Shown in pieces: positions 16,289 to 23,297 of a DNA stretch of 43,093 nucleotides. The stretch spans positions 1-43,093 of the forward strand of contig JBPCPW010000089.1 of assembly GCA_050998755.1 (NCBI GenBank), read 5' to 3'. The stretch comes from JAXDLW01 sp050998755. Its GTDB lineage: Bacteria > Chloroflexota > Dormibacteria > DASZGP01. The translations under genes were made by a program, and so were the position numbers. The notes under the pieces were generated by a model. It did no database searches, was not told where the DNA came from, and was given only the letters and a program-made list of their open reading frames with translations. Position 1 is the first letter of the stretch. Each line of letters opens with the position of its first letter.

Positions 16289-17056
16289 TTGCCAACGCCG
16301 CCCAGATTGCTGCCAACCGAGGTTCCCGAGGGATCTGCCCCGGGGGTGGGCTATCGCATCGAAGGCGAGCTCGTGCCCGTCCTTCACGTGGCGCTTGACG
16401 GGCGGCTGCCCATCTTCTTCGAGCACCATGTGATCCTCTGGAAGCAGCCCCAGGTCGACGTCGTGATCCGGCCGATGAAAGGGGCGTTCAAGCGTGTCAT
16501 CGCCGGGATGCCGATCTTCATGACGCAGGCGCAGGGCGCGGGCGAGGCGGCTTTCTCTCGAGACGGGACGGGGCATGTGCATGCGATGCACCTGCAGCCC
16601 AACGAGAGCATCCTGGTCCGCGAGCACCAGTTCCTGGCCGCCACCGGGAACATGGACTTCACCTTCGAGCGCGTCAAGGGCGTCGGAAACATGCTGTTCA
16701 GCTCCACCGGCTTTTTCGTCGATCGTTTCACGGCGATGGGCCACGAGGGGGTGCTCTGGCTGCATGGCTACGGGAACATCTTCGAGAAGGTTCTCGACCC
16801 CGGTGAGCAGATCGACGTGGAACCCGGCGGGTGGGTCTACCGGGACCAGTCTGTGAGGATGGACCCGCAGATCATGGGCCTCAAGACGGGGCTTCTCGGC
16901 GGGGGCGGCAGGCTGGTCTTCAATCGCTTCACGGGCCCCGGACGCGTGGGGATCCAGTCGATGTACGTGCACATGCCCGAGGGCGGGGGCGGCAATGCCG
17001 GCGCTGCGGTTGCGGGTGGCGCGGTCGGTGCGCTGCTCAAGGGAATCGGCGGCTGA
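16289..17056 (+). CDS. AIM24 / TIGR00266-family protein
   Basis: A 255-residue beta-sandwich protein of the AIM24 family; bacterial members have no firm function. Seen: GAFKRVIAGMPIFM, AFSRDGTGHVHAMHLQPNESILVRE, FERVKGVGNMLFSSTGFFV and LHGYGNIFEKVL, in family order; the C-terminus is Gly/Ala-rich (AAVAGGAVGALLKGIGG). The TTG start at 16289 follows GGGGAGG (16274-16280) by 8 nt. It lies 41 bp after the SCP2 gene and is probably co-transcribed. CCCC/GGGG around 17063-17075 could form a weak hairpin after the stop. Confidence 0.9.
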   Translation: MPTPPRLLPTEVPEGSAPGVGYRIEGELVPVLHVALDGRLPIFFEHHVILWKQPQVDVVIRPMKGAFKRVIAGMPIFMTQAQGAGEAAFSRDGTGHVHAMHLQPNESILVREHQFLAATGNMDFTFERVKGVGNMLFSSTGFFVDRFTAMGHEGVLWLHGYGNIFEKVLDPGEQIDVEPGGWVYRDQSVRMDPQIMGLKTGLLGGGGRLVFNRFTGPGRVGIQSMYVHMPEGGGGNAGAAVAGGAVGALLKGIGG

Positions 17057-17086
17057 GCGAAGCCCCCCTTGTGGGGTCCAGGCGGG

Positions 17087-18070
17087 TTAGCCGGCCATTC
17101 TCTCGGTGGCCCACTGGACCGACATCGGCGTGCCCACTCCCCAACGCATCAACGCCCCGATCGCGCTGGCGGCACGGCGCACGATCTCAGCGCGGACTGG
17201 CTGGCGGGGACGGATGCCCAGCTCGCGCCGCGCCCACGCGGGTAGCAGGTCGACGCACGCGCTGGCGAGCACCGGGTACAGGACGCGTTCCGCCGCCGAT
17301 TGCCCCGGCGGCTTGAGGAGGAAGGCCATGGTCTCCAGTGCGGCGGGCGTGGCCTGGAGCTCTGGCCTCATCGCCTGCAGGTACGCTCCGATCTCCCTCC
17401 CGGAGCGAGGCACCTGCTCTACCCCGAGTCTGACCGCGACCACGGCGTACTCGTCAAAGTACTGATCGCGCTGCGCTGGCGTCAAGGGGGACCCTGAGTA
17501 GCGTTGGTAACTGGCCAGGAAGCTGTGGACCAGGGCGACGTGTACCCAGGTCAACAGGTCCGGGGCACTGGCGCTGTAGGGTCGCCCGTCGTCGGCTCTG
17601 CCGCGCACCCGGGTGTGAACCCGGCGGACCTGCTCGATGGCCTCGATGGCTGCTGCCACGCTGCCGAAGGATGTCAGCGCGATGAAGACGCTGGTGTTGG
17701 TCAGCCGCCTGAAGGGCTCTTCGCGGAAGTCGGAGTGCTGGTCCACCCCCGCCATAGCCAGGGGGTGGAGGGTCTGCAGCATCAGGGCGCTGATCCCGCC
17801 GATCAGCATCGAAGGCAGCTCGGCGTGGACCCGCCAGACCATGCTCTGCGGTCCGAAGAGCCCGGGGTCGCCGGCGGGCTGGCGCAACCCGCTGATCACC
17901 CGGATGGGCGCGCCGATCCGCCCATAGATGCTGCGGGCGACCGCGGTCCGGGCCACGCCGAACGGCCCGGTACGGCGAGTGAGATCCATCGGAGTCGGCT
18001 CTGGACGGGCAGGTGTCACAGTCCCCTGAACACGCGCGGAGGATCTACCCTTCCCGGTATGGGTGACCAC
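17087..18070 (-). CDS. DUF2236 / MpaB-family oxygenase-like protein
   Basis: A protein of up to 327 residues; an internal ATG at 17989 (start MDLTRRTGPFG) gives about 300 residues and better matches the family, but no Shine-Dalgarno sequence decides. DUF2236 proteins include rubber oxygenase Lcp and MpaB, many haem-binding. Seen: the family HAELPSMLIGGISALMLQTLHPLAMAGVDQHSDF region (conserved histidines), the FGS motif, and the LLTWVHVALVHSFLASYQRY region. Substrate and cofactor are unknown here. Confidence 0.88.
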   Translation of the reverse strand: MVTHTGKGRSSARVQGTVTPARPEPTPMDLTRRTGPFGVARTAVARSIYGRIGAPIRVISGLRQPAGDPGLFGPQSMVWRVHAELPSMLIGGISALMLQTLHPLAMAGVDQHSDFREEPFRRLTNTSVFIALTSFGSVAAAIEAIEQVRRVHTRVRGRADDGRPYSASAPDLLTWVHVALVHSFLASYQRYSGSPLTPAQRDQYFDEYAVVAVRLGVEQVPRSGREIGAYLQAMRPELQATPAALETMAFLLKPPGQSAAERVLYPVLASACVDLLPAWARRELGIRPRQPVRAEIVRRAASAIGALMRWGVGTPMSVQWATERMAG

Positions 18071-18146
18071 TGTTGTGTCGGTTGACGGCTGTGCCGTCCC
18101 GGACGGCAGCTCTCGAAGGCTTTGTTTACTTCGAATTGCAGATTCT

Positions 18147-18169
18147 TACACACAAGAGGTGTGTATGAT
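18147..18169 (+). promoter_or_regulatory. Promoter and palindromic operator of VapBC module 1
   Basis: TACACAC (18147-18153) and GTGTGTA (18159-18165) form a perfect 7-bp inverted repeat with spacer AAGAG. It overlaps the -10 TATGAT (18164-18169), which ends 8 nt before the antitoxin ATG. This fits antitoxin autorepression of a leaderless transcript. Confidence 0.7.
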
Positions 18170-18177
18170 TTCCACGC

Positions 18178-18417
18178 ATGGCCATTCGTAAGCAAATCGT
18201 CGTTCCTGACGATGTCGACGCAAGATTGCGGCGGCTCGCATCGGAGCGTGGCCTCTCTCAGAGCGCCCTAGTAGTCGCGGCGATTCGCGCCCTGCCTGAT
18301 GCCAGCGAACAGCTGGCCCGGACCCTCGCGTTTGCCGGATCGATCAAGGGAGGCTCACAGCGGTTGTCCGAGGAGGTCGACGAGGCGTTGTACGGAACGC
18401 CTCTGCCAAAGCGCTGA
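18178..18417 (+). CDS. vapB: Ribbon-helix-helix antitoxin (VapB-like), module 1
   Basis: A 79-residue antitoxin. Seen: N-terminal RKQIVVPDDVDARLRRLA beta-strand and helix of an RHH/CopG DNA-binding domain, helix SQSALVVAAIRAL, then a C-terminal toxin-binding tail. Its stop overlaps the toxin start by one base (TGATG at 18415-18419), so synthesis is coupled. It probably represses its own promoter at the 18147-18165 palindrome. Confidence 0.88.
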   Translation: MAIRKQIVVPDDVDARLRRLASERGLSQSALVVAAIRALPDASEQLARTLAFAGSIKGGSQRLSEEVDEALYGTPLPKR

Positions 18418-18848
18418 TGCGGGCAGTTCTCCTCGATACGGGCCCCATCGTCGGGCTTCTTCATAAAGGAGACGTTCACCACGAAACCGCCATAGACGCG
18501 ATCACGGCGAGCGTGCACCAGGGTCGGGCATTGGCCACCACGTGGGAGATCGTCGGCGAAGCGTTCACGCTGATTCGGACCAGGATCGCCGGCCACCGCC
18601 GATCAAGTCAGGCGATGACCGTTCTCCAGTGGGTCGAGGAAAGCGGCGTGAAGGTCATCCAATCCGCCGAACCGGATCAGCTTCGCGCGATCGAAGTTCT
18701 GCGATCTCACCCTGACATCCGGATCTCATACGTCGACGCCCTGATCTTGGCGATCGCGGAGCGGATGGGAATGGAAGAAATCCAGACTGTTGATGGTCAC
18801 CTCGCTGGAGTGCGGCTTGAAAGGGCCATTGTCGTGACGGTCGTCTGA
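18417..18848 (+). CDS. vapC: PIN-domain ribonuclease toxin (VapC-like), module 1
   Basis: A 143-residue PIN-domain RNase that would cleave tRNA or other RNA when its antitoxin is lost. Seen: acidic residues at PIN positions, D7 in LLDTGPIVGLL, Glu in WEIVGEAF, Asp in SYVDALILAIAE and Asp in TVDGHL. Full length. RNA target unknown. Confidence 0.9.
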   Translation: MRAVLLDTGPIVGLLHKGDVHHETAIDAITASVHQGRALATTWEIVGEAFTLIRTRIAGHRRSSQAMTVLQWVEESGVKVIQSAEPDQLRAIEVLRSHPDIRISYVDALILAIAERMGMEEIQTVDGHLAGVRLERAIVVTVV

Positions 18849-18904
18849 TCTGGCCCAGGTGACGCAGATCACGCCAATCCAGGCCTTCGTGAGTACCGGC
18901 GGCG

Positions 18905-18934
18905 CTGACCGACGGCGGCTCGGCCCGCTACGAT
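18905..18934 (+). promoter_or_regulatory. Promoter of VapBC module 2
   Basis: CTGACC (18905-18910), 18 bp spacer, TACGAT (18929-18934). The mRNA would start near 18941, just before AGGAGG (18945-18950). Confidence 0.5.
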
Positions 18935-18956
18935 CGCTCACGTCAGGAGGTAGGAG

Positions 18957-18989
18957 ATGAGACCCACTGCTTCGCAGGTCCAAAGCTAA
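18957..18989 (+). CDS. Ten-codon leader ORF ahead of antitoxin 2
   Basis: ATG at 18957, 6 nt after a strong AGGAGG, encodes MRPTASQVQS and ends at TAA (18987-18989), 12 nt before the antitoxin ATG at 19002 and in the same frame. The antitoxin itself lacks a Shine-Dalgarno sequence, so its translation may depend on reinitiation after this leader. Alternatively the leader is a relic of an earlier antitoxin start with a nonsense change. Confidence 0.45.
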   Translation: MRPTASQVQS

Positions 18990-18994
18990 GCTTT
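18982..18994 (+). promoter_or_regulatory. Palindrome, possible AbrB-type antitoxin operator
   Basis: AAAGC-TAA-GCTTT, a perfect 5-bp inverted repeat directly upstream of the antitoxin start. Confidence 0.35.
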
Positions 18995-19001
18995 ACTCAA
19001 T

Positions 19002-19268
19002 ATGCGCCGAGTCAAGTTCGTCAGGCGTCGCGGCTTCACGAGGCTTTCCAGCAAGCGGCAGGTCACACTACCGCTGGGGGTCGTCAGAGAGCTCGATCTG
19101 CATCCCGGGGATGAGCTGAAGGTCGAAGCGGACGGCGATCGGGTTGTTCTTTCTCGGGAGCAGGGGCGCGCAGCGCGCCGGTTGGATGCCATCGGCACGG
19201 CGGCCGGCAGCCTACCGAACGTCTGGGAGCCCGGTGACCTTGAGCAGCTGCGCGACGAATGGCGCTGA
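19002..19268 (+). CDS. AbrB/MazE-type antitoxin, module 2
   Basis: An 88-residue antitoxin with a swapped-hairpin AbrB DNA-binding domain: TRLSSKRQVTLPLGVVRELDL followed by HPGDELKVEADGDRVVLS (described in two pieces). The C-terminal tail (about 60-88) would bind the toxin. It overlaps the toxin gene by 10 bp (19259-19268). It is of a different antitoxin family from module 1, only 150 bp upstream. Confidence 0.88.
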   Translation: MRRVKFVRRRGFTRLSSKRQVTLPLGVVRELDLHPGDELKVEADGDRVVLSREQGRAARRLDAIGTAAGSLPNVWEPGDLEQLRDEWR

Positions 19269-19648
19269 TCGTCCTTGACGCGAGCGTGATCATCGCTCTA
19301 CTCGATCCCAACGATGCCCTTCATTCCGCGTCACGGCGGGAGTTCGAACGCGTTGCGGCGGAGGATCTTGCGATTCCAGCCTCTGCTCTGGCGGAGACAA
19401 TGGTCATCCCGGCGAGGATGGGCGAGCTCGAGGAGGCCTGGGCCAAGGTCCAGTCGCTCGACCTCCGGGTGGCCCCGGTGGAGGAATTTGTCGCGCTCGA
19501 GGCCGCGCGGCTCCGCGGCCGGCACCGGGCGCTGAGGCTGCCCGACGCGCTGGTGATCGTGACGGGCGAAGTTCTGTTGGCGGATTCGATCCTTACGGGT
19601 GATCGGAGATGGCAGTCGATATCAGGGCGGGTGAGGGTAGTCGCCTGA
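19259..19648 (+). CDS. vapC: PIN-domain ribonuclease toxin (VapC-like), module 2
   Basis: A 129-residue PIN-domain RNase. Seen: D7 in IVLDASVIIALL, Glu in ALAETMVI, Asp in RLPDALVIV and Asp in LTGDRRWQ, the usual acidic set. Little alike module 1 toxin beyond the fold motifs, so the two modules look independently acquired rather than duplicated. Confidence 0.9.
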   Translation: MALIVLDASVIIALLDPNDALHSASRREFERVAAEDLAIPASALAETMVIPARMGELEEAWAKVQSLDLRVAPVEEFVALEAARLRGRHRALRLPDALVIVTGEVLLADSILTGDRRWQSISGRVRVVA

Positions 19649-19785
19649 GGGAGCGCCGGCGGGGTCCGCATGCGGTCGACGGCAAAAGCCAGTCTTGACA
19701 CCTGATGATGGCCAGCTCGCTCCGCTTCTCGATCCCTGCTTCGTCTAGCACGCCTCAGCGCACCAGGATGGGCAGCCGAAAGGAG
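19649..19785. other. Spacer between VapC 2 and tRNA-Ser
   Basis: No supported gene; nothing recognised. Confidence 0.4.
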
Positions 19786-19878
19786 TGGCGGGAAGGCCGG
19801 GATTCGAACCCGGGAAGGAGCTTAACACCCCTTACTCGCTTAGCAGGCGAGCGCTTTCGGCCACTCAGCCACCTCCCC
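19786..19878 (-). tRNA. tRNA-Ser (anticodon GCU)
   Basis: On the minus strand a 5' GGGGAGG acceptor arm (19872-19878) pairs with CCTTCCC (19790-19796) with one G-U pair, followed by G73 and an encoded CCA (19786-19788). The D arm has TGGCTGAGTGG, the anticodon stem-loop is CTCGC-CTGCTAA-GCGAG with anticodon GCT, the long variable arm is that of a class II tRNA, and the T arm has GGTTCGAATCC. Reads serine AGC/AGU codons. Confidence 0.97.
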
Positions 19879-19899
19879 GCGAGTTGGCCAATTCTAGCC

Positions 19900-20075
19900 G
19901 CCGGCGCGTGTGGTAAGTGGACGTTACGCGTAAACCGACGAGGCCTCCTCGCCGAGGCGAGAAGAAGGAGCTGGCGAGGAGCCCGCGGAGCGTACCCGAA
20001 GTACGTGAGCAGGCACCGCAGCAGGCACGAAGTGCCGGTCAGCGACGCTCTTGTCGGCCGGCCACGAGGTCGAGA
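19900..20075. other. Hairpin-rich noncoding spacer between tRNA-Ser and the basic protein gene
   Basis: No gene is supported. There is a run of inverted repeats: CTCGC-CGAG-GCGAG (19948-19961), CGTAC-CCGAA-GTACG (19991-20005), GGCAC-GAA-GTGCC (20024-20036). Their density is unlike the other spacers here. It could be a structured RNA, tRNA trailer region or remnant of an integration event at the tRNA gene; I do not recognise it. Confidence 0.45.
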
Positions 20076-20082
20076 TATAGAG

Positions 20083-20110
20083 AAGGGTGGCGCCTTTCGG
20101 CACCACCCTT
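20083..20110 (-). terminator. Intrinsic terminator of the basic phasin/histone-like gene
   Basis: On the minus strand AAGGGTGGTGCC and GGCGCCACCCTT form a 12-bp stem (one G-U pair) capped by a GAAA tetraloop, followed by a pyrimidine-rich CTCTATATCT. The G-U pair is favourable only on the minus strand, which supports this direction. Confidence 0.8.
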
Positions 20111-20129
20111 CGGGGGAAGCTCGCCTGTA

Positions 20130-20804
20130 TTAAGAGGCGACCTGCTCGACGCTACGCTCGATGCGCTCGCCGACGTTCTCCAGGCGCTGCCCCACCGCCT
20201 GAAGACCGTGCTGCACGCTGTCCGAAGCCTTGTCGAAGCCGCTCTTGGCCTCGTGCTCGGCGCGGGTGGCCTTGGCCTTGGCCACGGTGCGGGCCTTCTT
20301 CAGCTCGGCCTTGCGCTCGTTGAGGGCGCGGGTGCGGGCGGCCTTCTCAGCTGCCTGCGAGCGCTGCTTTGCAGTCCTTGTGGCAGAGGTGCTGCGGGTC
20401 GAGGTGCTCCGCGTTGCGGTGCTGCGGGTCGCGGTCCGGCCTGCGGCTGCCACGCGGGTCCGACCCGTCGTGCGCTTGCGGCTGGTGGAACGCTTGCCCG
20501 TCTTGGGCGCCGGGGCGGTGGCGTCATCGGCCAGGCTGGACGCCAGTCCGACGGTGGCGCGGGCGGTACCACGGACGCTGTTGGCGGTCTCCGTGGTGCG
20601 GCGCTGCAGCAGCGTGACGCTGCGGCGGATCTGCTTGTTGTTGGCCTCGATCTGCTTCAGAACGCGCTCACCGCGACGCTCCAGACCGCGCACGATCTTG
20701 GTCGGGTTGGTGACGGTCTCACCAGCCAAGTTGACGGTTCCGAAGTAGAGCGCGAGCCCCCTTCGGGTGGTCTTGTTGATGCTGTTGCGAGCTTCCTCAA
20801 ACAT
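20130..20804 (-). CDS. Basic repeat-containing phasin- or histone H1-like protein
   Basis: A 224-residue protein of unknown function. Residues 1-95 are helical and amphipathic, with GLALYFGTVNLAG and the LERRGERVLKQIE segment, resembling phasins. Residues about 100-150 are Ala/Thr/Ser/Arg low-complexity with RST/TRS repeats (ATRSTATRSTSTRSTS), like histone H1-type tails. Residues 150-224 form a second Lys/Ala-rich helical region. Polyester-granule coating or DNA compaction are both possible. It has the clearest sigma-A-type promoter in the window and a strong terminator, and AAAGGAGG lies about 11 nt before the ATG, so it is likely well expressed. Confidence 0.8.
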   Translation of the reverse strand: MFEEARNSINKTTRRGLALYFGTVNLAGETVTNPTKIVRGLERRGERVLKQIEANNKQIRRSVTLLQRRTTETANSVRGTARATVGLASSLADDATAPAPKTGKRSTSRKRTTGRTRVAAAGRTATRSTATRSTSTRSTSATRTAKQRSQAAEKAARTRALNERKAELKKARTVAKAKATRAEHEAKSGFDKASDSVQHGLQAVGQRLENVGERIERSVEQVAS

Positions 20805-20851
20805 TAGGCAAATGCCTCCTTTCTTGATATCAGAACTATCAGGTTCTCCTA

Positions 20852-20881
20852 TTTATAACACGGTGCGTCATAGCGTGTCAA
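20852..20881 (-). promoter_or_regulatory. Strong vegetative promoter of the basic protein gene
   Basis: TTGACA (20876-20881), 18 bp spacer, TATAAA (20852-20857), minus strand. A 9-bp direct repeat TGCGTCATA (plus-strand reading, 20864-20872 and 20888-20896, 24 bp apart) flanks the -35 and may be a regulator site. AGAAC-N6-GTTCT at 20832-20847 lies in the 5' leader. Confidence 0.8.
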
Positions 20882-20891
20882 ACGCATTGCG

Positions 20892-21539
20892 TCATAAATT
20901 GAAAGTTGTGCCATGCCTGGGTGTCACAGGGCGCCTGGGGCGCAGGCGCGCCAACTTGCGCACGTCGCCGACGACCCGGACGCCGGCGGCGGTAGCCGCG
21001 GCGGCATCGATGCGGCCCGCGATGAGGCCCACGACGGTGTCCGGCTCGCCGCTCAGGCGGAGGTCGGCCGCTGCCGGCTCACCGCGTTCTACTCTGACCT
21101 CGCCCGCCGCCGACACCAGGGTCATCGGCTCGTCCCCGATGTCCACGGCCACTGTCAGATCTCCGCGCCTCTGATCCACGCCGTCGAAGACCACCACGAC
21201 CATGTGGCGCATCCAGTGGCTGCGGAAGTGCTCGTCACCGCGCGGCCGCTGCATCAAGGGACCCGCCCAGCGTCCGAGGGCATAGACCACATCGTGCAGC
21301 CCCTCGCCCCAGGTGGTCAGCGTGTAGCGCCCATCATCCTGGCGGGTGACGACGTCGGACTCCTCCAGGGCGCGGAGGCGCTCCACCAGCAGGTTCGTCG
21401 CGATACCGGGCAGGCCGTCCAGCAGCTCCCCGTAGCGGCACGGGCCTTCCAACAGCTCGCGCACGATGAGGAGGCACCATCGGTCGCCGACCACGTCGAG
21501 CGAGCGCGCCAGCGCGCAGTATTGACCGTAGGACTTCAT
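20892..21539 (-). CDS. HxlR-type winged-helix regulator with C-terminal SCP2-like domain
   Basis: A 215-residue repressor-like protein. Seen: an HxlR/MarR-like winged helix (1-100) starting YGQYCALARSLDVVGDRWCLLIVRELL, split here only by description, with ATNLLVERLRALEESDVV as the recognition region. The C-terminal part (about 115-205) resembles a lipid-binding SCP2 domain, with ADLRLSGEPDTVVGLIAGR, and may sense a hydrophobic ligand. It is divergent from the SnoaL-like gene, with a clear operator between. TATCGT (21548-21553) lies 8 nt before the ATG. Confidence 0.9.
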   Translation of the reverse strand: MKSYGQYCALARSLDVVGDRWCLLIVRELLEGPCRYGELLDGLPGIATNLLVERLRALEESDVVTRQDDGRYTLTTWGEGLHDVVYALGRWAGPLMQRPRGDEHFRSHWMRHMVVVVFDGVDQRRGDLTVAVDIGDEPMTLVSAAGEVRVERGEPAAADLRLSGEPDTVVGLIAGRIDAAAATAAGVRVVGDVRKLARLRPRRPVTPRHGTTFNL

Positions 21540-21554
21540 CTCTCATGACGATAT

Positions 21555-21595
21555 CACTTGACTTTCTCAAGTGTAATGCTTGAGAATCTCAAGTG
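21555..21595. promoter_or_regulatory. HxlR operator: two inverted repeats in the divergent promoter
   Basis: CACTTGA-CTTTC-TCAAGTG (21555-21573) and CTTGAGA-A-TCTCAAG (21579-21593). TCTCAAGTG occurs twice, 22 bp apart (21565-21573, 21587-21595), about two helical turns. Likely the binding site of the adjacent regulator. Confidence 0.8.
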
Positions 21596-21621
21596 CAGGA
21601 AAGCACATGGAGGAACTCATC

Positions 21622-22023
21622 ATGGCCACTGACACCAGGTCTATCGTCGAGAAATACCTCAACGCCGTCGCCACCGGCCGGCTGGAGCAACTCGAGGGTG
21701 TGATCCACCCGGACGTCACCTTCAGCGGCACCGTGTCCGCGTCGTCAGAGGGCTACGAGCCTTTCGTCGACGCTTTTCGCAGGCTTGGACCGATCATCGA
21801 ACGCTACGACATCAGGGACATGGTGGTCGAAGGCGACCGCGCCTTTGTCCTCTACGACTTCGTGACCAACACCGAGGTCGGCCCGGTGCTCAGCGCGGAG
21901 CACATCACCGTTCAAGAGGGGATGGTCCGCAGTGTCGTTCTTCTCTTCGACCTCCGCCGTTGGCCCGAGGTCATGGCTGAGCTGAAGCGTCGCGCCGAAG
22001 CGCCCGTCACCGCCAACGCCTGA
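21622..22023 (+). CDS. SnoaL-like / NTF2-fold protein
   Basis: A 133-residue small protein of the SnoaL-like (polyketide cyclase, ketosteroid isomerase) fold; no specific reaction can be assigned. Seen: IVEKYLNAVATGRLEQLEGVIHPDVTFSG helix and strand pattern, and the VVLLFDLRRWPEV end. The ATG at 21622 has GGAGG (21609-21613) 8 nt upstream. It is divergent from, and probably controlled by, the HxlR regulator. Confidence 0.85.
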   Translation: MATDTRSIVEKYLNAVATGRLEQLEGVIHPDVTFSGTVSASSEGYEPFVDAFRRLGPIIERYDIRDMVVEGDRAFVLYDFVTNTEVGPVLSAEHITVQEGMVRSVVLLFDLRRWPEVMAELKRRAEAPVTANA

Positions 22024-22036
22024 GCAGGGTCCCGTC

Positions 22037-22351
22037 GTGGAGCGATTTGACGCGATTGTCGAGGCGCTCTTGGACGCCGCCGGCGGTGTGACGTTGGGCG
22101 GCGGACGGCGCGGCTTTGGGTCCGACGCCCTGCAGGTGGACGGCCGGATCTTTGCCATGGTGAGCCGTGGACGGTTGGTTCTCAAGCTGCCGGCGTCCCG
22201 GGTCGCAGTGCTGATCGAGCAGGGCATCGGCCTGCCCTTCGACGCGGGGAAGGGCAGACCGATGAAGGAGTGGATCGTGCTCGACGCCGTGGACCGGGAC
22301 CTCCTCCTGGGGGAGGAGGCCCGGGACTTCGTTCGTGGGGCCGGTGCCTAG
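22037..22351 (+). CDS. YjbR/TfoX N-terminal-like small protein
   Basis: A 104-residue protein resembling the MmcQ/YjbR and TfoX N-terminal folds: GGRRGFGSDALQVDGRIFAMV, RLVLKLPASRVAVLI, and a final KEWIVLDAVDRDLLLGEEARDFV (described in parts). Function unknown. The GTG start lies 13 bp after the SnoaL-like stop, so they are probably one operon. Confidence 0.8.
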   Translation: MERFDAIVEALLDAAGGVTLGGGRRGFGSDALQVDGRIFAMVSRGRLVLKLPASRVAVLIEQGIGLPFDAGKGRPMKEWIVLDAVDRDLLLGEEARDFVRGAGA

Positions 22352-22408
22352 GCGCTGACCCTCTCGGCGGTGAGGTACTCGGCGTCAGCCCAGGGCCTCG
22401 AGCTCCCC

Positions 22409-22438
22409 TTGACGAACGAACATCTGTTCGGGTACGAT
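22409..22438 (+). promoter_or_regulatory. SOS promoter of the imuA-imuB operon with LexA box
   Basis: TTGACG (22409-22414), 18 bp spacer, TACGAT (22433-22438). The spacer contains CGAACATCTGTTCG (22417-22430), an exact CGAAC-N4-GTTCG LexA box, placed to block RNA polymerase. Confidence 0.9.
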
Positions 22439-22517
22439 CGTCACCCGCCTCCCGCACCTCACTCCGTCTCCTTTCGAGAGGCACCGGATCCCAGAACACC
22501 CACAGGAGTGATGTTTT

Positions 22518-23297
22518 TTGGCCTTTTTGGCGACCTCCCGCGAGGCCAGTCTCGATTCCGCGGTGGGGCTTATCCAGGCCCGGTTCGGCAGCGCCGCCCT
22601 CCAGCGCGCGTCGCAGCCGTCGCCCCGCGAGGTGGAGCTGGGCACACTCCCGGACGCGGTGCCGACGGGGATCCCGGCCATCGATGCCCTTACCGGCGTC
22701 GGTGGCCTCCCCAACGGGCGGCTCAGCATTTGCCTGGGGACCTGTGGCGCGGGCAAAACGCTGCTCGCCTACCACTTCCTGGCTTCGCTCAGCAAGCAGA
22801 CTGCCGCGGTCCTCTGGCTGGATCTCACCCGCCAGGCCGATCCGTGGCTGATGAGCAGGATGGGGGCCCAGCTCGATCGTGTCCTGCTGCTGCGCCCGCC
22901 CGCCGGTGACGAGGATGCCGGACCGTCGATTGAGGCCGCGCTGTCCCTGGTTCGTGCCGGCGTGGGGGGGCTGGTCATAGACCTCTCGATGCGGGCCGCG
23001 CGCAGCCCGGCGTGGGACCCGATGGCTGCCAACCTGACCGCCGCCTGTGCCCGCACCGGCATCCCTTTCTTCGCCATTGGGGAGGTCGCCGGAGACCCCT
23101 TGCGATATGCCGCCAGCGTGGTCCTGCGACTCGAGCGCAGGGAGTGGGCAGTGAGCCATGGCGACATCACGGGGCTACGGCTTGGGGCGACGGCAGAGAA
23201 AAACAAGGTGGGGCTGCCGGGGCGATCTGCGGAGGTGGTGCTGGACTATCCACTCGGCGGCTTTTTCGTGCCACGTGGCGAGGCCGTGCCGGCGTGA
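22518..23297 (+). CDS. imuA: ImuA, RecA-like mutasome protein
   Basis: A 259-residue RecA/SulA-like protein of the ImuA-ImuB-DnaE2 mutasome, which carries out error-prone translesion synthesis. Seen: TLPDAVPTGIPAIDALTG, Walker A GTCGAGKT (74-81), Walker B in GGLVIDLSM. The start is TTG at 22518 with AGGAG (22504-22508) upstream; the ATG at 22511 is out of frame. The end overlaps imuB (GTGA at 23294-23297). Driven by the LexA-controlled promoter at 22409. Confidence 0.9.
   Translation: MAFLATSREASLDSAVGLIQARFGSAALQRASQPSPREVELGTLPDAVPTGIPAIDALTGVGGLPNGRLSICLGTCGAGKTLLAYHFLASLSKQTAAVLWLDLTRQADPWLMSRMGAQLDRVLLLRPPAGDEDAGPSIEAALSLVRAGVGGLVIDLSMRAARSPAWDPMAANLTAACARTGIPFFAIGEVAGDPLRYAASVVLRLERREWAVSHGDITGLRLGATAEKNKVGLPGRSAEVVLDYPLGGFFVPRGEAVPA

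Noticed and set aside
20832..20847. AGAAC-N6-GTTCT as an SOS box
   Set aside because: The spacer is 6, not 4, and the arms lack CGAAC; it lies in the 5' leader of the basic protein gene, not in a typical position.
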